The notes beneath the pieces are model-generated. The model did no database searches and was not told where the DNA came from. It saw only the letters and a program-made list of their open reading frames with translations. Made by a program: the position numbers and the translations under genes. 64,000 bases of DNA from Antilocapra americana (taxonomy: Eukaryota; Chordata; Mammalia; Artiodactyla; Antilocapridae), in NCBI GenBank assembly GCA_007570785.1, contig ML664161.1, positions 5,344,723 to 5,408,722 of the forward strand, in the 5' to 3' direction. Below are positions 45,516 through 56,819 of this stretch, piece after piece. Numbering within the stretch: the stretch's first letter is position 1; the number at the start of each line of letters is the position of its first letter.

Positions 45516-46366
45516 GAGTATCTACAGTTAGATAGATGCTCCCTCCAGAAAGTGACAGGGATTATGATAATATAGAGTGTCTTTGGACATGGCTTTGGAA
45601 ACAAGAACCATCTGGTAAGAAATCTACATTAAAGCCTTTTTTGCCTAATAATCCTTTATCAGCTATTTTATTGATGCATTATTGTAGAGAATTTATGGAT
45701 TGGATGAGGGAAGCACATTTTTATCTGTAGGACAACAGAGTTTGGCTTCATTACCAGGAGCAATTGATGAGCAGTTACAACATTCTTTTGCATTGATTGT
45801 GCATAACTAAATGCTGATAGTATGATATTAATAGAGTATTCTTGTCTCCTTGCAACAGAGAAAATGGTCCATTTCTTCACTCTCTAAGAAATATCCTTTA
45901 AGAAGGAAAGCAAAATATCAATGTGAGGAATCCAGGAACAAAAATTCATAATCAGCAGCTGAGAAAAATGAGTTGAGTGTTAGCATACACACACACATTC
46001 CCTGCAGCCTTTTTAAGGTTACCCTATTTAGTGCCCTAAGAGCCCGTAGCCATTCTACAAAATGTATGGAATGGAGGCCAAAAGGTCAAAGACCCTCAGA
46101 CCTTGGTTCTCTCCCTCTCTGAGCATTGGCTTTCAACATGAATGATGGAACCAGTCAAGTCACAATGAAGTGAATGCGCTGTCAGGAAGGGACATTATAC
46201 GGTTTATTTTATTCATTTATTTTTAAGTTGTACAAATGGTACAAGAATATAATAATGAATTTTTGAAAAGAAAATTTTAAGACATAATTCTACTTTACTA
46301 TTTTTTTTTACCTGATTTGTATCTATTGGTCTCACTGGCCATATGCAAAATTTAGTGTAGAGATAC
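45516..46366. other. Non-repetitive DNA
   Basis: No gene or confident repeat. A run of T at 46299-46309 lies near the BovB start. Confidence 0.5.
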
Positions 46367-47895
46367 TGTGATCACTCACCTAGAGCCAGACATACTGAAA
46401 TGTGAAGTCAAGTGGGCCTTAGGAATTATCACTATGAACAAAGCTAGTGGAGGTGATGGAATTCTAGTTGAGCTATTTCAAATCCTAAAAGATGATGCTG
46501 TGAAAGTGCTGCACTCAATATGCCAGCAAATTTGGAAGACTCAGCAGTGGCCACAGGACTGGAAAAGGTCAGTATTCATTCAAATCCCAAAGAAAGGCAA
46601 TGCCAAAGAATGCTCAAACTACTGCACAATTGCAGTCATCTCACATGCTAGCAAAGTAATGCTCAAAATTCTCCAAGCCAGGCTTCAATAATACATGAAC
46701 CATGAACATCCAGAGGTTCAGGTTGTTTTTAGAAAAGGCAGAGGAACCAGAGATCAAATTGCCAACATCTGCTGATCATCGAAAAAGCAAAAGAGTTGCA
46801 GAAAAACATCTATTTCTGCTTTATTGACTATGCCAAAGCCTTTGACTGTATGGATCACAATAAACTGTGGAAAATTCTGAAAGAAATGGGAATACCAGAC
46901 CACCTGACCTGCCTCTTGAGAAACCTGTATGCAGGTCAGGAAGCAACAGTTAGAACTGGACATGGAACAACTGACTGGTTCCAAATAGGAAAAGGAGTAT
47001 GCCAAGGCTGTCTATTGTTATCCTGCTTATGTAACTTATATACAGAGTACATCATGAGAAATGCAGGGCTGGAAGAAGCACAAGCTGGAATCAAGAGTGC
47101 CGGGAGAAATATTAATAACCTTAGATATGCAGATGACACTACCCTATGGCAGAAAGTAAAGAACTAAAGAGCCTCTTGATGAAAGTGAAAGAGGAGAGTG
47201 AAAAAATTGGCTTAAAGCTCAACATTCAGAAAACTAAGATCATGGCATCCAGTCCCAAAACTTCATGGCAAATAAATGGGGAAACAGTTGAAACAGTGGC
47301 TGACTTTATTTTGGGGGGCTTCAAAATCATGCAGATAGTGATTGCAGCCATGAAATTAAAAGATGCTTACTCCTTGGAAGGAAAGTTATGACCAACCTAG
47401 ACAGCATATTAAAAAGTGGAGACATTAGTTTGCCAACAAAGGTCCATCTAGTCAAGGCTATGGTTTTTCCAGTAGTCATGCATGGATGGATTGGACTATA
47501 AAGAAAGCTGAGTGCTGAAGAATTGATGTTTTTAAGCTATGGTGTTGGAGAAGACTCTAGAGAGTCCTTTGGACTGCAAGGACATCCAAGCAGTCCATCC
47601 TAAAGGATATCAGTCCTGGGTGTTCATTGGAAGGACTGATGTAAAAGCTGAAACTCCAATATTTTGGCTATCTGATACAGAGTTGACTCATTGGAAAAGA
47701 CCCTGATGTTGGGAAAGATTGAGGGCAGGAGGTGAAGGGGACAACAGAGGATGAGATTGTTGGATGGCATCACCAACTCCATGTACATGAATTTGGGTAA
47801 ACTCCGGGAGTTTGTGATGGCCTGCGAGGCCTGGCGTGCTATGGTTCATGGTGTCACAAAGAGTCAGACACGACTGAGCAACTGAACTGAACTGA
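46367..47895 (+). mobile_element. BovB LINE, 1.5 kb
   Basis: Runs from the RT finger region (gatcactcacctagagccag) to the 3' tail ctgaactgaactgagg. It covers all RT motifs. I could not identify a target-site duplication. Confidence 0.94.
46368..47391 (+). pseudogene. BovB reverse-transcriptase relic, frameshifted
   Basis: Three overlapping or adjacent frames cover the RT. 46368-46691 holds the N-terminal part (SGGDGILVELFQILKDDAVK, QDWKRSVFIQIPKKGNAKEC). 46796-47167 holds motif A (FIDYAKAFD, 8-17 with C18), GVCQGCLLLS and an intact YADD at 111-114. 47146-47391 continues with LKLNIQKTKIMAS. The frame change after YADD comes from one missing T in accctatggcag, where sister copies have cccttatggc. 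Downstream C-terminal blocks (47.39-47.88 kb) are heavily broken. Confidence 0.92.
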
Positions 47896-48029
47896 GGTGC
47901 TCACCTTTGGAAAATTTTATCCCGTTCTTTAAATTGTCTTTGTTGTCCTGTGAACTTGACTTGTTAAAATTTCAGAGTGTTTATAAGGACAATGAAGTTC
48001 CATGATAGTTGCTCCAGTTTAGTACCTCT

Positions 48030-48100
48030 CAATGTCTTCAGTGACTATCAAAGTACCTGGCACAGAGTAGGTGCTCATGCATGTTGGTTAAGTGACTGAA
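48030..48100 (+). repeat. L2/MIR-like 3' end
   Basis: The phrase agtacctggcacagagtagg and following tgctcatgcatgttggttaa match the common 3' end of L2. Confidence 0.5.
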
Positions 48101-48174
48101 ACCACAACCTCCTGTTCAAACTTTCTTTTCCAAGATTCTCTCCCTATTTCCACCTCAGCCTTCCAAACTTTGCT

Positions 48175-49480
48175 TTAAAACCCATTTAGATATAATTTAC
48201 ATGCCATAAAATTCACCATTGTAAAGTATGCAATTCAGCAATTTTTAGTAAATTCACAGAGTTGTGGACCCATCATCACCATATAATTCAAGAATATTTT
48301 TTTCTCCCCCAAAAGAAACCCCTACCCATTCATAGCCATTCCCTATTCTCCCCTCCCTCCAGCTCCTATCAGCCATTAATCTAGTTTCTGTCTTCTTCAG
48401 TTTGCCTATTGAGGACACTTCATATAAATAAAATCACACAATATGTGGGTTTCTCTCCCTCTCCCCGCCCCCAACTTCTTTCATTTAGGGTACAGTTTTC
48501 AAGTTTTATCCATAGTTTAGCTTTTATCAGTACTTCATGCCTCTTTATGGCTGAATAATTCCATTGTAACTGTACACCTCATTTTGTTTATTCATTTATC
48601 AGTTAATGGACATTTTATCCATTCATCAGTGATGATCATTTGGGATTTTCCACTTTTTGGCTATTATAGATAATGCTGCTATGAAAATATGTGTATAAAA
48701 TTTCTTGAGAACATATGTTTTTATTTTTCTTGGGAAGATGCCTAGTTGTGGAATTGCTGAGTCATATGATAACTGTATTTAACTTTTGAAGGAACTGATT
48801 TTTCATACCATTTGCATCATTTTTCACTCCCATCAGCAGTGTATGAAGTGCCCATATCGCCACGTTCACATCAAATGTTTTGTCCATTAAAAAAATATGC
48901 CTCGTAGTTGGTATGAGGTGCTATCTTGTAGTTTTGATTTACCTTTTCTACCGACTAATGATATTGATCATCTTTTCATATACTTATCGGCCATTTGTAT
49001 TTCTTATTTGGAGAAGTGTCTATTCAAATTGTTTGTCTATCTTAAAAAACTGAGTTATTTGTCTTTTTGCTGTTGAGCTGTAAATGTTCTTTATATAGTC
49101 CAAATACTATACCCTCATTGGTTATATGATTTGCAAATATTTTCTCCCATTCTGTAGTCTGTCTTTTCCACTTTCTTGCTGAATAGATGCATGAAAGTTT
49201 TCACCCATGATGAGTTCCAGTTTCTTTCTTTATTTATTTGGTGGTTTATGCTTTTGGTGTCAGGTCTAAAGAACCGCTGCCTTGACTAAGGTCATGAAGA
49301 GTTACACCTATGTTTTCCACCAAGAGTTTTATAGTTTTAGCTCTTATATTTAGTTCTTTAATTCATTTTGAATTAATTTTTACATATGGCATGAGGTAGG
49401 CGTCCGGGTTCATTTTTTTGCATGTAGAAATGCAGTTGTTCTACTACTATGCTTTTCTAGTGCCTCTAAGGCATTTCTCT
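48175..49480 (-). mobile_element. Old L1 LINE 3' region (L1M type)
   Basis: Antisense L1 without intact frames: 3'UTR part gatataatttacatgccata and aagaaacccctacccattca, then ORF2 end cttggctattatagataatg-like text, gctgagtcatatgataac, ctcccatcagcagtgtatga, and the region cctcattggttatatgattt with ttcttgctgaatagatgcat. Much older than the L1 at 27.3 kb. Confidence 0.85.
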
Positions 49481-49965
49481 CTGTGTCTGATAAATATCAT
49501 TTCTCCAAGTGTGGCTCTTCATTTTTTGAAACAGTAATGTAGATAATTAAGTTGTTTAATTGTAATGGTTACATAGTTATTTTAGGAAAAATAAACTTTC
49601 ATTTTTTATGCCTAACTTTATTGTAAAAACATAATTATTTGTGTTTATTGTAAAAAACAATAATTATTACAGTTTATTGTAAAAACATAATTGTTTCAGT
49701 AAAAGTAATATTGATTTAAAGAAAAATACTAGGAATACCATAATATGGAAGTTACTTAGGTTGACAAATGACAGTAAGGTAGGATTAAGAAAAGTTTGGA
49801 AAATACTCTTTCATAGGTTGTAACTGACTAATCTTTAGATATTAAAAGTTAATGTATTGCAGGAGGGGAATGAGATGTTAAGTCTTTTTAATTACTAAGA
49901 GCCAGAAGTTTGGCACTCAATGAGTGCTCAGAAACAGTGATATAGGCACTTCTGCATATATTATT
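49481..49965. other. AT-rich DNA with a short tandem repeat
   Basis: No gene. Holds the triplicated unit at 49617-49698. Confidence 0.55.
49617..49698. repeat. Imperfect 28-bp tandem triplication
   Basis: Units begin at 49617, 49644 and 49673, each with tttattgtaaaaa(a)cataatt-like sequence. Periods 27 and 29. Confidence 0.8.
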
Positions 49966-50176
49966 GGGGTTTTCCCTGGTGGCTCAGATAATAAAGAATC
50001 CACCTGTAATGCAGGAGATGGAGGTTTGATCCCTGGGTCAGGAAGATCACCTGGAGGAGTAAATGACTATCCAATCCATATTCTTGCCTGGAGAATTCTA
50101 TGGACAGAGGAGCCTGGTGGGGCTACAGTCCATGGGGTTTCAAAGAGTTGGACACAACTGAGAGACTTTCACTTTC
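49966..50176 (+). mobile_element. Bov-tA SINE
   Basis: Head gttttccctggtggctcaga, body gtttgatccctgggtcagga and gttggacacaactgagagac, ending tttcactttc. Flanks atatattatt (49956-49965) and acatattatt (50177-50186) match at 9 of 10. Confidence 0.93.
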
Positions 50177-50186
50177 ACATATTATT

Positions 50187-50829
50187 ACTGCTTTTAATTT
50201 GTACTCTGTTAACTCCCTTGACATAAAAATGGCCAGGAAAGAGCAAAGCCAAATTGTGAATCCAGGTCTCTCTTTTACGTGTCCTCTGTGTCAGGCCTCC
50301 TTTCACCACTTAGGACAGCTGACTGACCACACTGCTCCTGGTAGTCAGGCCACGTGAACATGGGCGGTCAGGCCAAGCAATAACCTGTGAGGTTCTCAGT
50401 CATCCCTTAACACCCTTGAGATAGGTATTTGACCAGGCTCTCTCCCCTTCCTCTTTCACCATTCTCTCTTTTCCTTTTCCTTTCCCTGTTTTCTCTTCTG
50501 AGAAGTTAGAATAAATATTTTATTATTTTATTCATGTATGTGGTTACCTCTCATTTACCAAGGTTCACATTTCAAATAGGGCTACATCAATGAAAGATTA
50601 TCCATTCGTTGTTTTCATGAGTTATTACAATACATATGTAATCTCAGGTTCTGACACTTCGTTTTAGTTTTGTAAAGTTAATCTCGAATCTGTTTATTCC
50701 CTTTATTCTTGCTTTCTTCCTCCCTTCTTTTCCTCCTTCCTTTCATCCTTCTATCGACAGCACTAAGAAATCTGAAATATACAGAAAAAGGACAACTTCT
50801 TTGTTATTTCTTATTATCCTGAGAGACAG
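50187..50829. other. Non-repetitive DNA with two pyrimidine tracts
   Basis: Pyrimidine-rich stretches lie at 50440-50500 and 50700-50752. No gene. The 85-codon frame at 50100-50357 starts in the SINE and is not a gene. Confidence 0.5.
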
Positions 50830-51025
50830 TGAGATGATACATTGGCTTTTGAATTTAAATCCTAGTATACTCCACTAATTATTAAATCTTTCTGAACTTT
50901 TTTCCTCATAAAATAGAAGCCATAACATCTACCTCATAGAATTATTCTGAAAATTAAATGAAATATATTTATAGTGTCTAGTCATATAGTGTATTACCCA
51001 ATAAATGTAACCATTATTCATTTTT
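50830..51025 (+). repeat. MIR SINE relic
   Basis: Order of blocks fits MIR: cattggcttttgaatttaaa, aaatctttctgaactttttt, aaatagaagccataacatct, cctcatagaattattctgaa, acccaataaatgtaaccatt. Confidence 0.75.
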
Positions 51026-51528
51026 TTGCAAATTATATTATCATTAATGTTCTTAACCCAAAAATTTTGGCAAAAATTAGAGTGCTTAAAAATCTATACA
51101 TGATGGAAAACACTGGTGTTCTGTTGACTGCTAAGTGGCTCCTTGTACAGATAGTTTGAGACTCTCGGATGTGATGGAAACATGTGACTAGAAGTGTGCT
51201 TATGACTCTCAAAAAAAGGCTCTTTTGTCCTTTTGTTATCAAACATGATATTAAATATATTTGTTGGCAACACCAACATATTCTTAATAACCATAGGTAT
51301 ATGAGCTAAAATATAAGTGAAGAGTCATGATCCTTGCCTAATCCATTTCTAGAAATACCCTGCTGAATTGTACATACCATCTTTATTTTAAGTAATATAC
51401 ACTAGAGGATCTGTAATTTATATTTCTATAGAATTCTACAGCACTTTGCAAACCATGATACTCTGAGCACATAGAGCAACATTGTAGATATTGTTTTGTC
51501 ACTAGAACCTGATTTGCTGTGTACTGTT
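51026..51528. other. Non-repetitive AT-rich DNA
   Basis: No gene. Short frames on both strands have no domain. Confidence 0.5.
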
Positions 51529-51538
51529 AGGGTCATGT

Positions 51539-51854
51539 GGGCTTCCCTAATAGCTCAGTTGCTAAAGAATCCACCTGCAATGCAGGAGAATCTGGTTTGA
51601 TTCCTGGGTCGGGAAGATCCCCTGGAGAAGGGATAGGCTATCCACTCTAGTATTTTGGGGCTTCCCATGTGGCTCAGCTGGTAAAGAATCCACCTCCAAT
51701 GAGGGAGACCTAGGTTCGATCCCTGAGTTGAGAAGATCCTCTGGAGAAGGGAAAGGCTACCCACCCCAGTATTCTGGCCTAGAGAATTCCATGGACTGTA
51801 TAGTCCATGGTGTCACAAAGAATCGGACACGACTGAGCAACTTTCACTTTCATA
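51539..51854 (+). mobile_element. Bov-tA SINE with a duplicated tRNA-like head
   Basis: A first head and partial body (51539-51655, from gggcttccctaatagctcag to cactctagtattttg) is followed directly by a second head (ggcttcccatgtggctcagc) and a full body ending gactgagcaactttcacttt. The body carries the variant ggactgtatagtccatggtg. Flanks agggtcatgt (51529-51538) and agggctatgt (51855-51864) fit one target-site duplication around the whole dimer, so it inserted as a unit. Confidence 0.9.
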
Positions 51855-51864
51855 AGGGCTATGT

Positions 51865-54554
51865 AAAATATACTGGTGTAATTGTCAAGCGTTTTGGTCT
51901 AGTCTGGCACACAGTGAGTTAATACATTTTTTATTTTGCTAGCTAGCACATATGCATTCTTAACAACAAAAAAGGTTCGTCTTTGCCATGTGTGATGTCC
52001 TATGTTTTCTGGTCTATTCTATTTCATTAACTAATGTCACTAAATTGGCCTCACAGGCCACTAAAATGTTGCTACCTGCAGTTTGATAAACGTTTCATTT
52101 TAAGATGTAACCACTTCACTTTTGCAAATCAAACCAAGGAATTCTTTGAAACACCTAGAAAAATCTTATGAATATTTATGAATTTTAAAAGTATTTTCCA
52201 TTTTCTGTCTGATCACTCCCTTTGGTAATAGACCCCTCCTCCTTTCACATTGGTTAAAGGTACTTTATTTAAAATAAGAGAACAAAAGCACTCAAATGCA
52301 CTGTAGAATTGGATTGTATTCCCTTTAAGTACAATAAAAGATAATTCCACTGAATCTATATTATGCTCTTTCATTTTTGCCTTCATGATTTCTATTAATT
52401 TTCCTGTACTTCATAAGGTTCGCATTTCATATAAAGTTCGTCTTAACGAAAGATTTGTATTGAATGTCATGTTTTAAATGTAAAGACAGAGTATATTATC
52501 ACAATGAAAAGGAAGCATGTCGAATAAAAGAGCAGACGGACAGGGCCTGATTGATGTTCGGAAGTTATTTTTGCTGTGAACTCCCGTCAGCCCAGAAATC
52601 ATAAAACAGAAAGGAGGCTTGGTTCAGCTCACACGCCCTTAGGGGATGTATGGAAAAGATTTAAAATTCTGATAGAGTAACTTCAAAAATGTAGCAGCTG
52701 AAATAATTTATTTTACTACAGAGCAACCAACTGAACTTTTACATTGAAATTATTCTTTTTGAACTTGCACATGGTGGCCCAAAAGCTCAGTGGTCTCTGC
52801 GTCTCTGTGCAAAGGGTACCTGCCTTCCTGTTCCCGAACCAAAGAGCAGCACCGTCTCTGGGTTCTCCTGCACTTTCCCACTGATCATTCCCTGACTAGA
52901 GGGCAAAAACAACCAAAAGTCTATTCTTTCAAATAAAGGTGGTGAGGGGAGGTAAAGAGGAGGAGGTTGAGGCTAATGGGTAAATTTTTCTTTTCTTCCT
53001 TAGGAAAAGTTTCCAAAGGTTGGTTTTGGCCCTTGTGTGAAAGGAGTAGAGAAAAACATTGGGGCATTTCCCCCTGTGATGACTGCTATATCCAGTTAGC
53101 TGGAATTGTAGCATTTGACCTGGGTGGACCTTCAGATCATCTTAGAAGAAGAAATAGAAAAGTAGTGAACCAGGCAAGGGCCCCTGCTACTTGTTGCCAC
53201 ATGGCATGCCTTTTCATTCTCTGTGCTCTTTATCAAGCTACACCTGGGCAGCTCCATGCATCTCTTTGTTCTGAGAGACACTGAGATGATGGCCACCAAG
53301 GCAAAAGCAACTCTGTAACTTCTGGAAAATGTTTCCCCGCCCCCGACCCTATCTGTGATGGTTGCGTGTTTCATCTGGTGTACCAGAATATACAGAATAA
53401 TGCCAATAAACTATAAATGAACTTCTATTAATCAAAAGCAACAATACATTTGATAAAGAGTACATTTCTATGTATATGTATGAGGATATGTAACCTATCA
53501 TGTATTCAATCTACAAAAGATTTCCCCATAAGAATTCCCAGACTCTTTGTAATCATTCTACTTATCTATGTGGTCTGAAACTCACACGTTGAAAACCATT
53601 GCTCTAAAAGATCACTGTCAATCAGATGAGGCAAATGCAGCTCAAAGGAATCTCTGAGTTAGTCGTTTAAATGGTCAGACACAAAACAATAAAAATAAAA
53701 AGAATGAATAAAAAAATGTATTATAATTTGCCTTATTGATATCCTTAGATACAAATATGGAAAGCCCAAAAGGAGAGAAAGTTGTACGCTTATTTTTAGA
53801 TAAATACTTCCCTGGAATATACAGATTTTATTTTTTAGATGAAATCTCTCTATACTGCTGCTATGAATAGTGTTTGAAATTTTAATAATTTCCTATGCTG
53901 ATTACATAAATATGTGGTTTATTATTAAAAATTGCTGATGCAGATAATTGGTACCAAAATAAACAAAAAAAGACACAATGATAGTAACAAGATAAAACCA
54001 AGCTTTCACATACACTTCCAGCAAATGTGAATGAATTAAAATTATAGAGTACATTTTCAATTTATATTATTGAATTTTTAGTTTTTTTTTTTATTTGAAG
54101 AGGAAATAGTTTCATTCTAAAACAAACATTTTATGGTCAGATATAGAACTTGAAACCTGGAAAATTTTGCTTTGAGGTAGATGTTAATATTAAATCACTT
54201 CATGATTTATAGTTAATGAGCATTTTTCTAATGTTGAATAAAGATAGTTAACTGGAAAGTGATCTCTAGTTAATAAGCTTTTACAATTAAGACTAATTTT
54301 TGTCCCCCATCAAGGAATAGCTGGATTGCATTCTATGCTAATGAAACTGTTTTTTAGTGAAGCGTACAGCGATTGTCATAATTCTAGTCCTGGCTAGGAT
54401 GTTGGGAAAATGGTGCATAGCAAAAATAATTAAAATGGGATTTAAGGCCATATTTTGGAAAGCTTCTATTTTTCAAGATTGTTGTTTGTGAGTGCTTTAC
54501 TTCTGAAGTCTCAAAAATTTCTGACCTGAGAGTAAATTTGGTGTTGAGGAATGT
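51865..54554. other. Repeat-poor block
   Basis: About 2.7 kb without any repeat family that I recognise, apart from a T run at 54084. The 105-codon frame 52967-53284 (+) begins just before a pyrimidine tract and AG (52987-53003), but it has no known domain and no splice donor that I would defend. Parts such as 52500-52640 and 52780-52960 are less AT-rich and keep some CpG. Confidence 0.5.
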
Positions 54555-54730
54555 TGGAGCTTTGATTCAAATTCCAGCTTTGTTACTATTGGATCAGTGA
54601 TCTTAATCGATTTGCTTAATAATGTGATATATAACTTGCAGGGTTGTTAGGAAGCTGTATATCATATATAAAGTACTTGTCCTGCTATATTCAATAAGTC
54701 TTAGTTGCTATTATTATAATCACTAGTATT
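54555..54730 (+). repeat. MIR SINE relic
   Basis: Blocks gattcaaattccagctttgt, aacttgcagggttgttagga, ataaagtacttgtcctgcta and ttagttgctattattataat follow the MIR order. Confidence 0.75.
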
Positions 54731-55033
54731 ATTACCACTATCATTCAAAAAGTGGTTATTATTCCTATATTATTAAACAGTTGAGCCTTTTGCTGAAAGT
54801 GAACTCCTTTCTAATGAAGGCATCAGGTTAAATATATCCAATACAAAACAAACAAATGGACTTTGGTCAATAGATGACTATGAAATGCTGAATCTAGTAA
54901 GTTGTCTCAATTTCTCTAATAAGACAGAAGGGATGAAATTTCTAGAGGGACCCAGATTCTCACAGCATGGGTTGTTTGCTCACCTCACGGCATGCCCTCT
55001 TTAAAGTGAATATTGCTGCTCTCTCAATCATAT
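54731..55033. other. Non-repetitive DNA
   Basis: No feature seen. Confidence 0.5.
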
Positions 55034-55246
55034 TTTTGTTGCTTAGTCGCTAGGTTGTGTCTGACTCTTTTGCTTCCCCGTGGACTATAGCCTGCCAGGA
55101 TCCTCTGTCCATGGGAATTCCCAGGCAAGAATGCTGGAGTGGGTGGCCATTTCCTCCTCCAGGGGATTTTCCTGATGCAGGGATCGAACCCAAGTCTCCT
55201 GTATTGGCAGGCAGTTTCTTTACCGCTGAGCCACCAGGGAAGCCCC
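55034..55246 (-). mobile_element. Bov-tA SINE
   Basis: Well preserved: gttgcttagtcgctaggttg, ggcaagaatgctggagtggg, gcagggatcgaacccaagtc and antisense head ctgagccaccagggaagccc. Several open frames at 55024-55370 are by-products. Confidence 0.94.
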
Positions 55247-55727
55247 TTGGCAATTGTATACAAAGTTGTAACCTATCAGTACATTCCTCTGAATGCCCCA
55301 GCATCCCAGCCAGGACTTCTCTCTTAATCTTGTCCAGACTACAGTATTGATTTATCCAAGCACATTTCAACCTACAATATCCTTTCCCCTAGAAAGGTAA
55401 AGCATTTACTCTCCTAAGGAAGTGAAGTGGATGAGAGCTTTGTGTGGAAAGAACAAGGAGAGGTGCAGGGCACAGGTAACTTGGATGTGGTTGTTGTCAG
55501 TCTCTCCACAAGGTGGCACTCATTCTCCCTCCTTTATTTTATTTTGGTTTTTTTTTCAATTGACAAAAATAAATTTGTTACTTAATTTCCACCCTCACAG
55601 AACACATATTGTTGGTTTATGTATCAAATGTAGCTGGTTTCAAGTAGTTTAAAAACATCCTATCATGTTTCTCACTCTTAGTAGTAATAAGTGTAATTTG
55701 CCCTCCTCTAAGGCTCTATTTGGGTTC
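55247..55727. other. Non-repetitive DNA
   Basis: No gene. The frame 55422-55652 (+) has no domain. Confidence 0.5.
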
Positions 55728-56089
55728 CCTGGTGACTCAGTCAGTAAAGAATCTGCCTGCAGTGCGGGCAACCCAGGTTGGACCCCTAGCTTGGGAAGAT
55801 CCCCTGGAGGAGGGCATGGCTTGGAGAATTCTCTTGCTTGGAGAATTCTCTTGCTTGGAGAATTCCCATGGACAGAAGAGCCTGGTGTGTCCATGGGGTC
55901 GAAACAAGTTGGACATGATTGAGTGACTACACTTTCACTTTTCACTTTAATGCATTGGAGGAGGAAATGGCAACCCATTCCAGTGTTCTTGCCTGGAGAA
56001 TCCCGGGGACGGGGGAGCCTGGTGGGTTGCTGTCTATGGGGTAACACAGAGTCGGACATGACTGAAGCGACTTAGCAGCAGCAGCAGCA
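55728..56089 (+). mobile_element. Composite SINE: tRNA head plus two Bov-A units
   Basis: Starts with ggttccctggtgactcagtc (tRNA head), continues into a first Bov-A unit that contains a 17-bp triplication (55816-55868), passes through the Bov-A2 type linker acactttcacttttcacttt and a second Bov-A unit (gaggaggaaatggcaaccca), and ends in (agc)n at 56075-56089. This combines the Bov-tA head with the Bov-A2 dimer. BovB sequence begins at once after it. Confidence 0.88.
55816..55868 (+). repeat. 17-bp tandem triplication inside the SINE
   Basis: The unit gcttggagaattctctt occurs twice perfectly and a third time with its end changed to cccatgg, where normal SINE sequence resumes. Normal copies have one cctggagaattccatgg here. 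Confidence 0.9.
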
Positions 56090-56665
56090 TACTGCAGATG
56101 GTGATTGCAGCCATGAAATTAAAAGACTCTTACTCCTTGGAAGGAAAGTTATGGACAACCTAGGTAGCATATTGAAAAGCAGAAACATTACTTTGCCAAT
56201 AAAGGTCTGCCTAGTCAAGGCTATGGTTTTTCCAGTGGTCTTGTATGGATGTGAGAGTTGGACTATAAGCAAAGCTGAGCGCCAAAGAATTGATGCTTTT
56301 GAACTGTGGTGTTGGAGAAGACTCTTGAGAGTCCCTTGGACTGCAAGGAGATCCAACCAGTCCATCCTAAAGGAGATCAGTCTTGGGTGTTCATTGGAAG
56401 GACTGATGTTTAAGCTGAAACTGCAATACTTTGGCCATCTGATGCTAAGAGCTGACTCATTAGAAAAGACCCTAATGCTGGGGAGGATTGGGAGCAGGAG
56501 GAGAAGGGGACAACAGAGGATGAAATGGCTGGATGGCATCATCGATTCAATGGCCATGAGTTTGGGTAGACTCAAGGAGTTGGTCATGGACAGGGAAGCC
56601 TGGCTTGCTGCAATTCACAGGGTCACAAGGAGTCAGACACGCCTGAGCAACTGAACTGAACCCAA
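56090..56665 (+). mobile_element. BovB LINE 3' end with uninterrupted frame
   Basis: Begins at tactgcagatggtgattgca directly after the (agc)n tail of the composite SINE and ends in gagcaactgaactgaa. No other BovB sequence lies upstream of the SINE, so the BovB is either 5'-truncated at the junction or was joined to the SINE before or during insertion. Confidence 0.93.
56091..56654 (+). pseudogene. BovB ORF2 C-terminal fragment, 187 codons open to natural stop
   Basis: From 56091 the BovB frame runs without a stop or frameshift through [46 protein letters not shown] and [15 protein letters not shown] to the natural TGA at 56652-56654. The RT core and endonuclease are absent, so no activity is expected. 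The function of this C-terminal region is not clear to me. The open frame suggests a recent insertion. Confidence 0.9.
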
Positions 56666-56819
56666 CACTCACTACTAATACTTAGAAGTACATGCTTACC
56701 CCTACTCCCACTTCCAGATGAAACAAAACTCTTATTAACCTCGTAATTTTTTTCCCTAAAATCTCTATAAACTATGAAAAATACAACTGAAAAGCCAAAA
56801 GGCACAAACTTCCAAGTTA

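Noticed and set aside
50100..50357. Frame with a C-x2-C...H-x-H like pattern (TCPLCQASFHHLGQLTDHT) resembling a zinc finger
   Set aside because: The frame starts in a Bov-tA and the spacing does not fit a full C2H2 finger (no regular H-x3-5-H at the right distance with the usual hydrophobic residues). One isolated piece is likely chance.
52967..53284. Possible exon: pyrimidine tract and AG before a 105-codon frame
   Set aside because: No recognised domain, no convincing donor, and overlapping frames on the opposite strand of similar length. Kept only as part of the repeat-poor block.
55022..55250. tRNA gene candidate from tRNA-like heads of SINEs
   Set aside because: All tRNA-like stretches here are SINE heads without a complete cloverleaf or a CCA-adjacent acceptor pairing; none is an independent tRNA gene.
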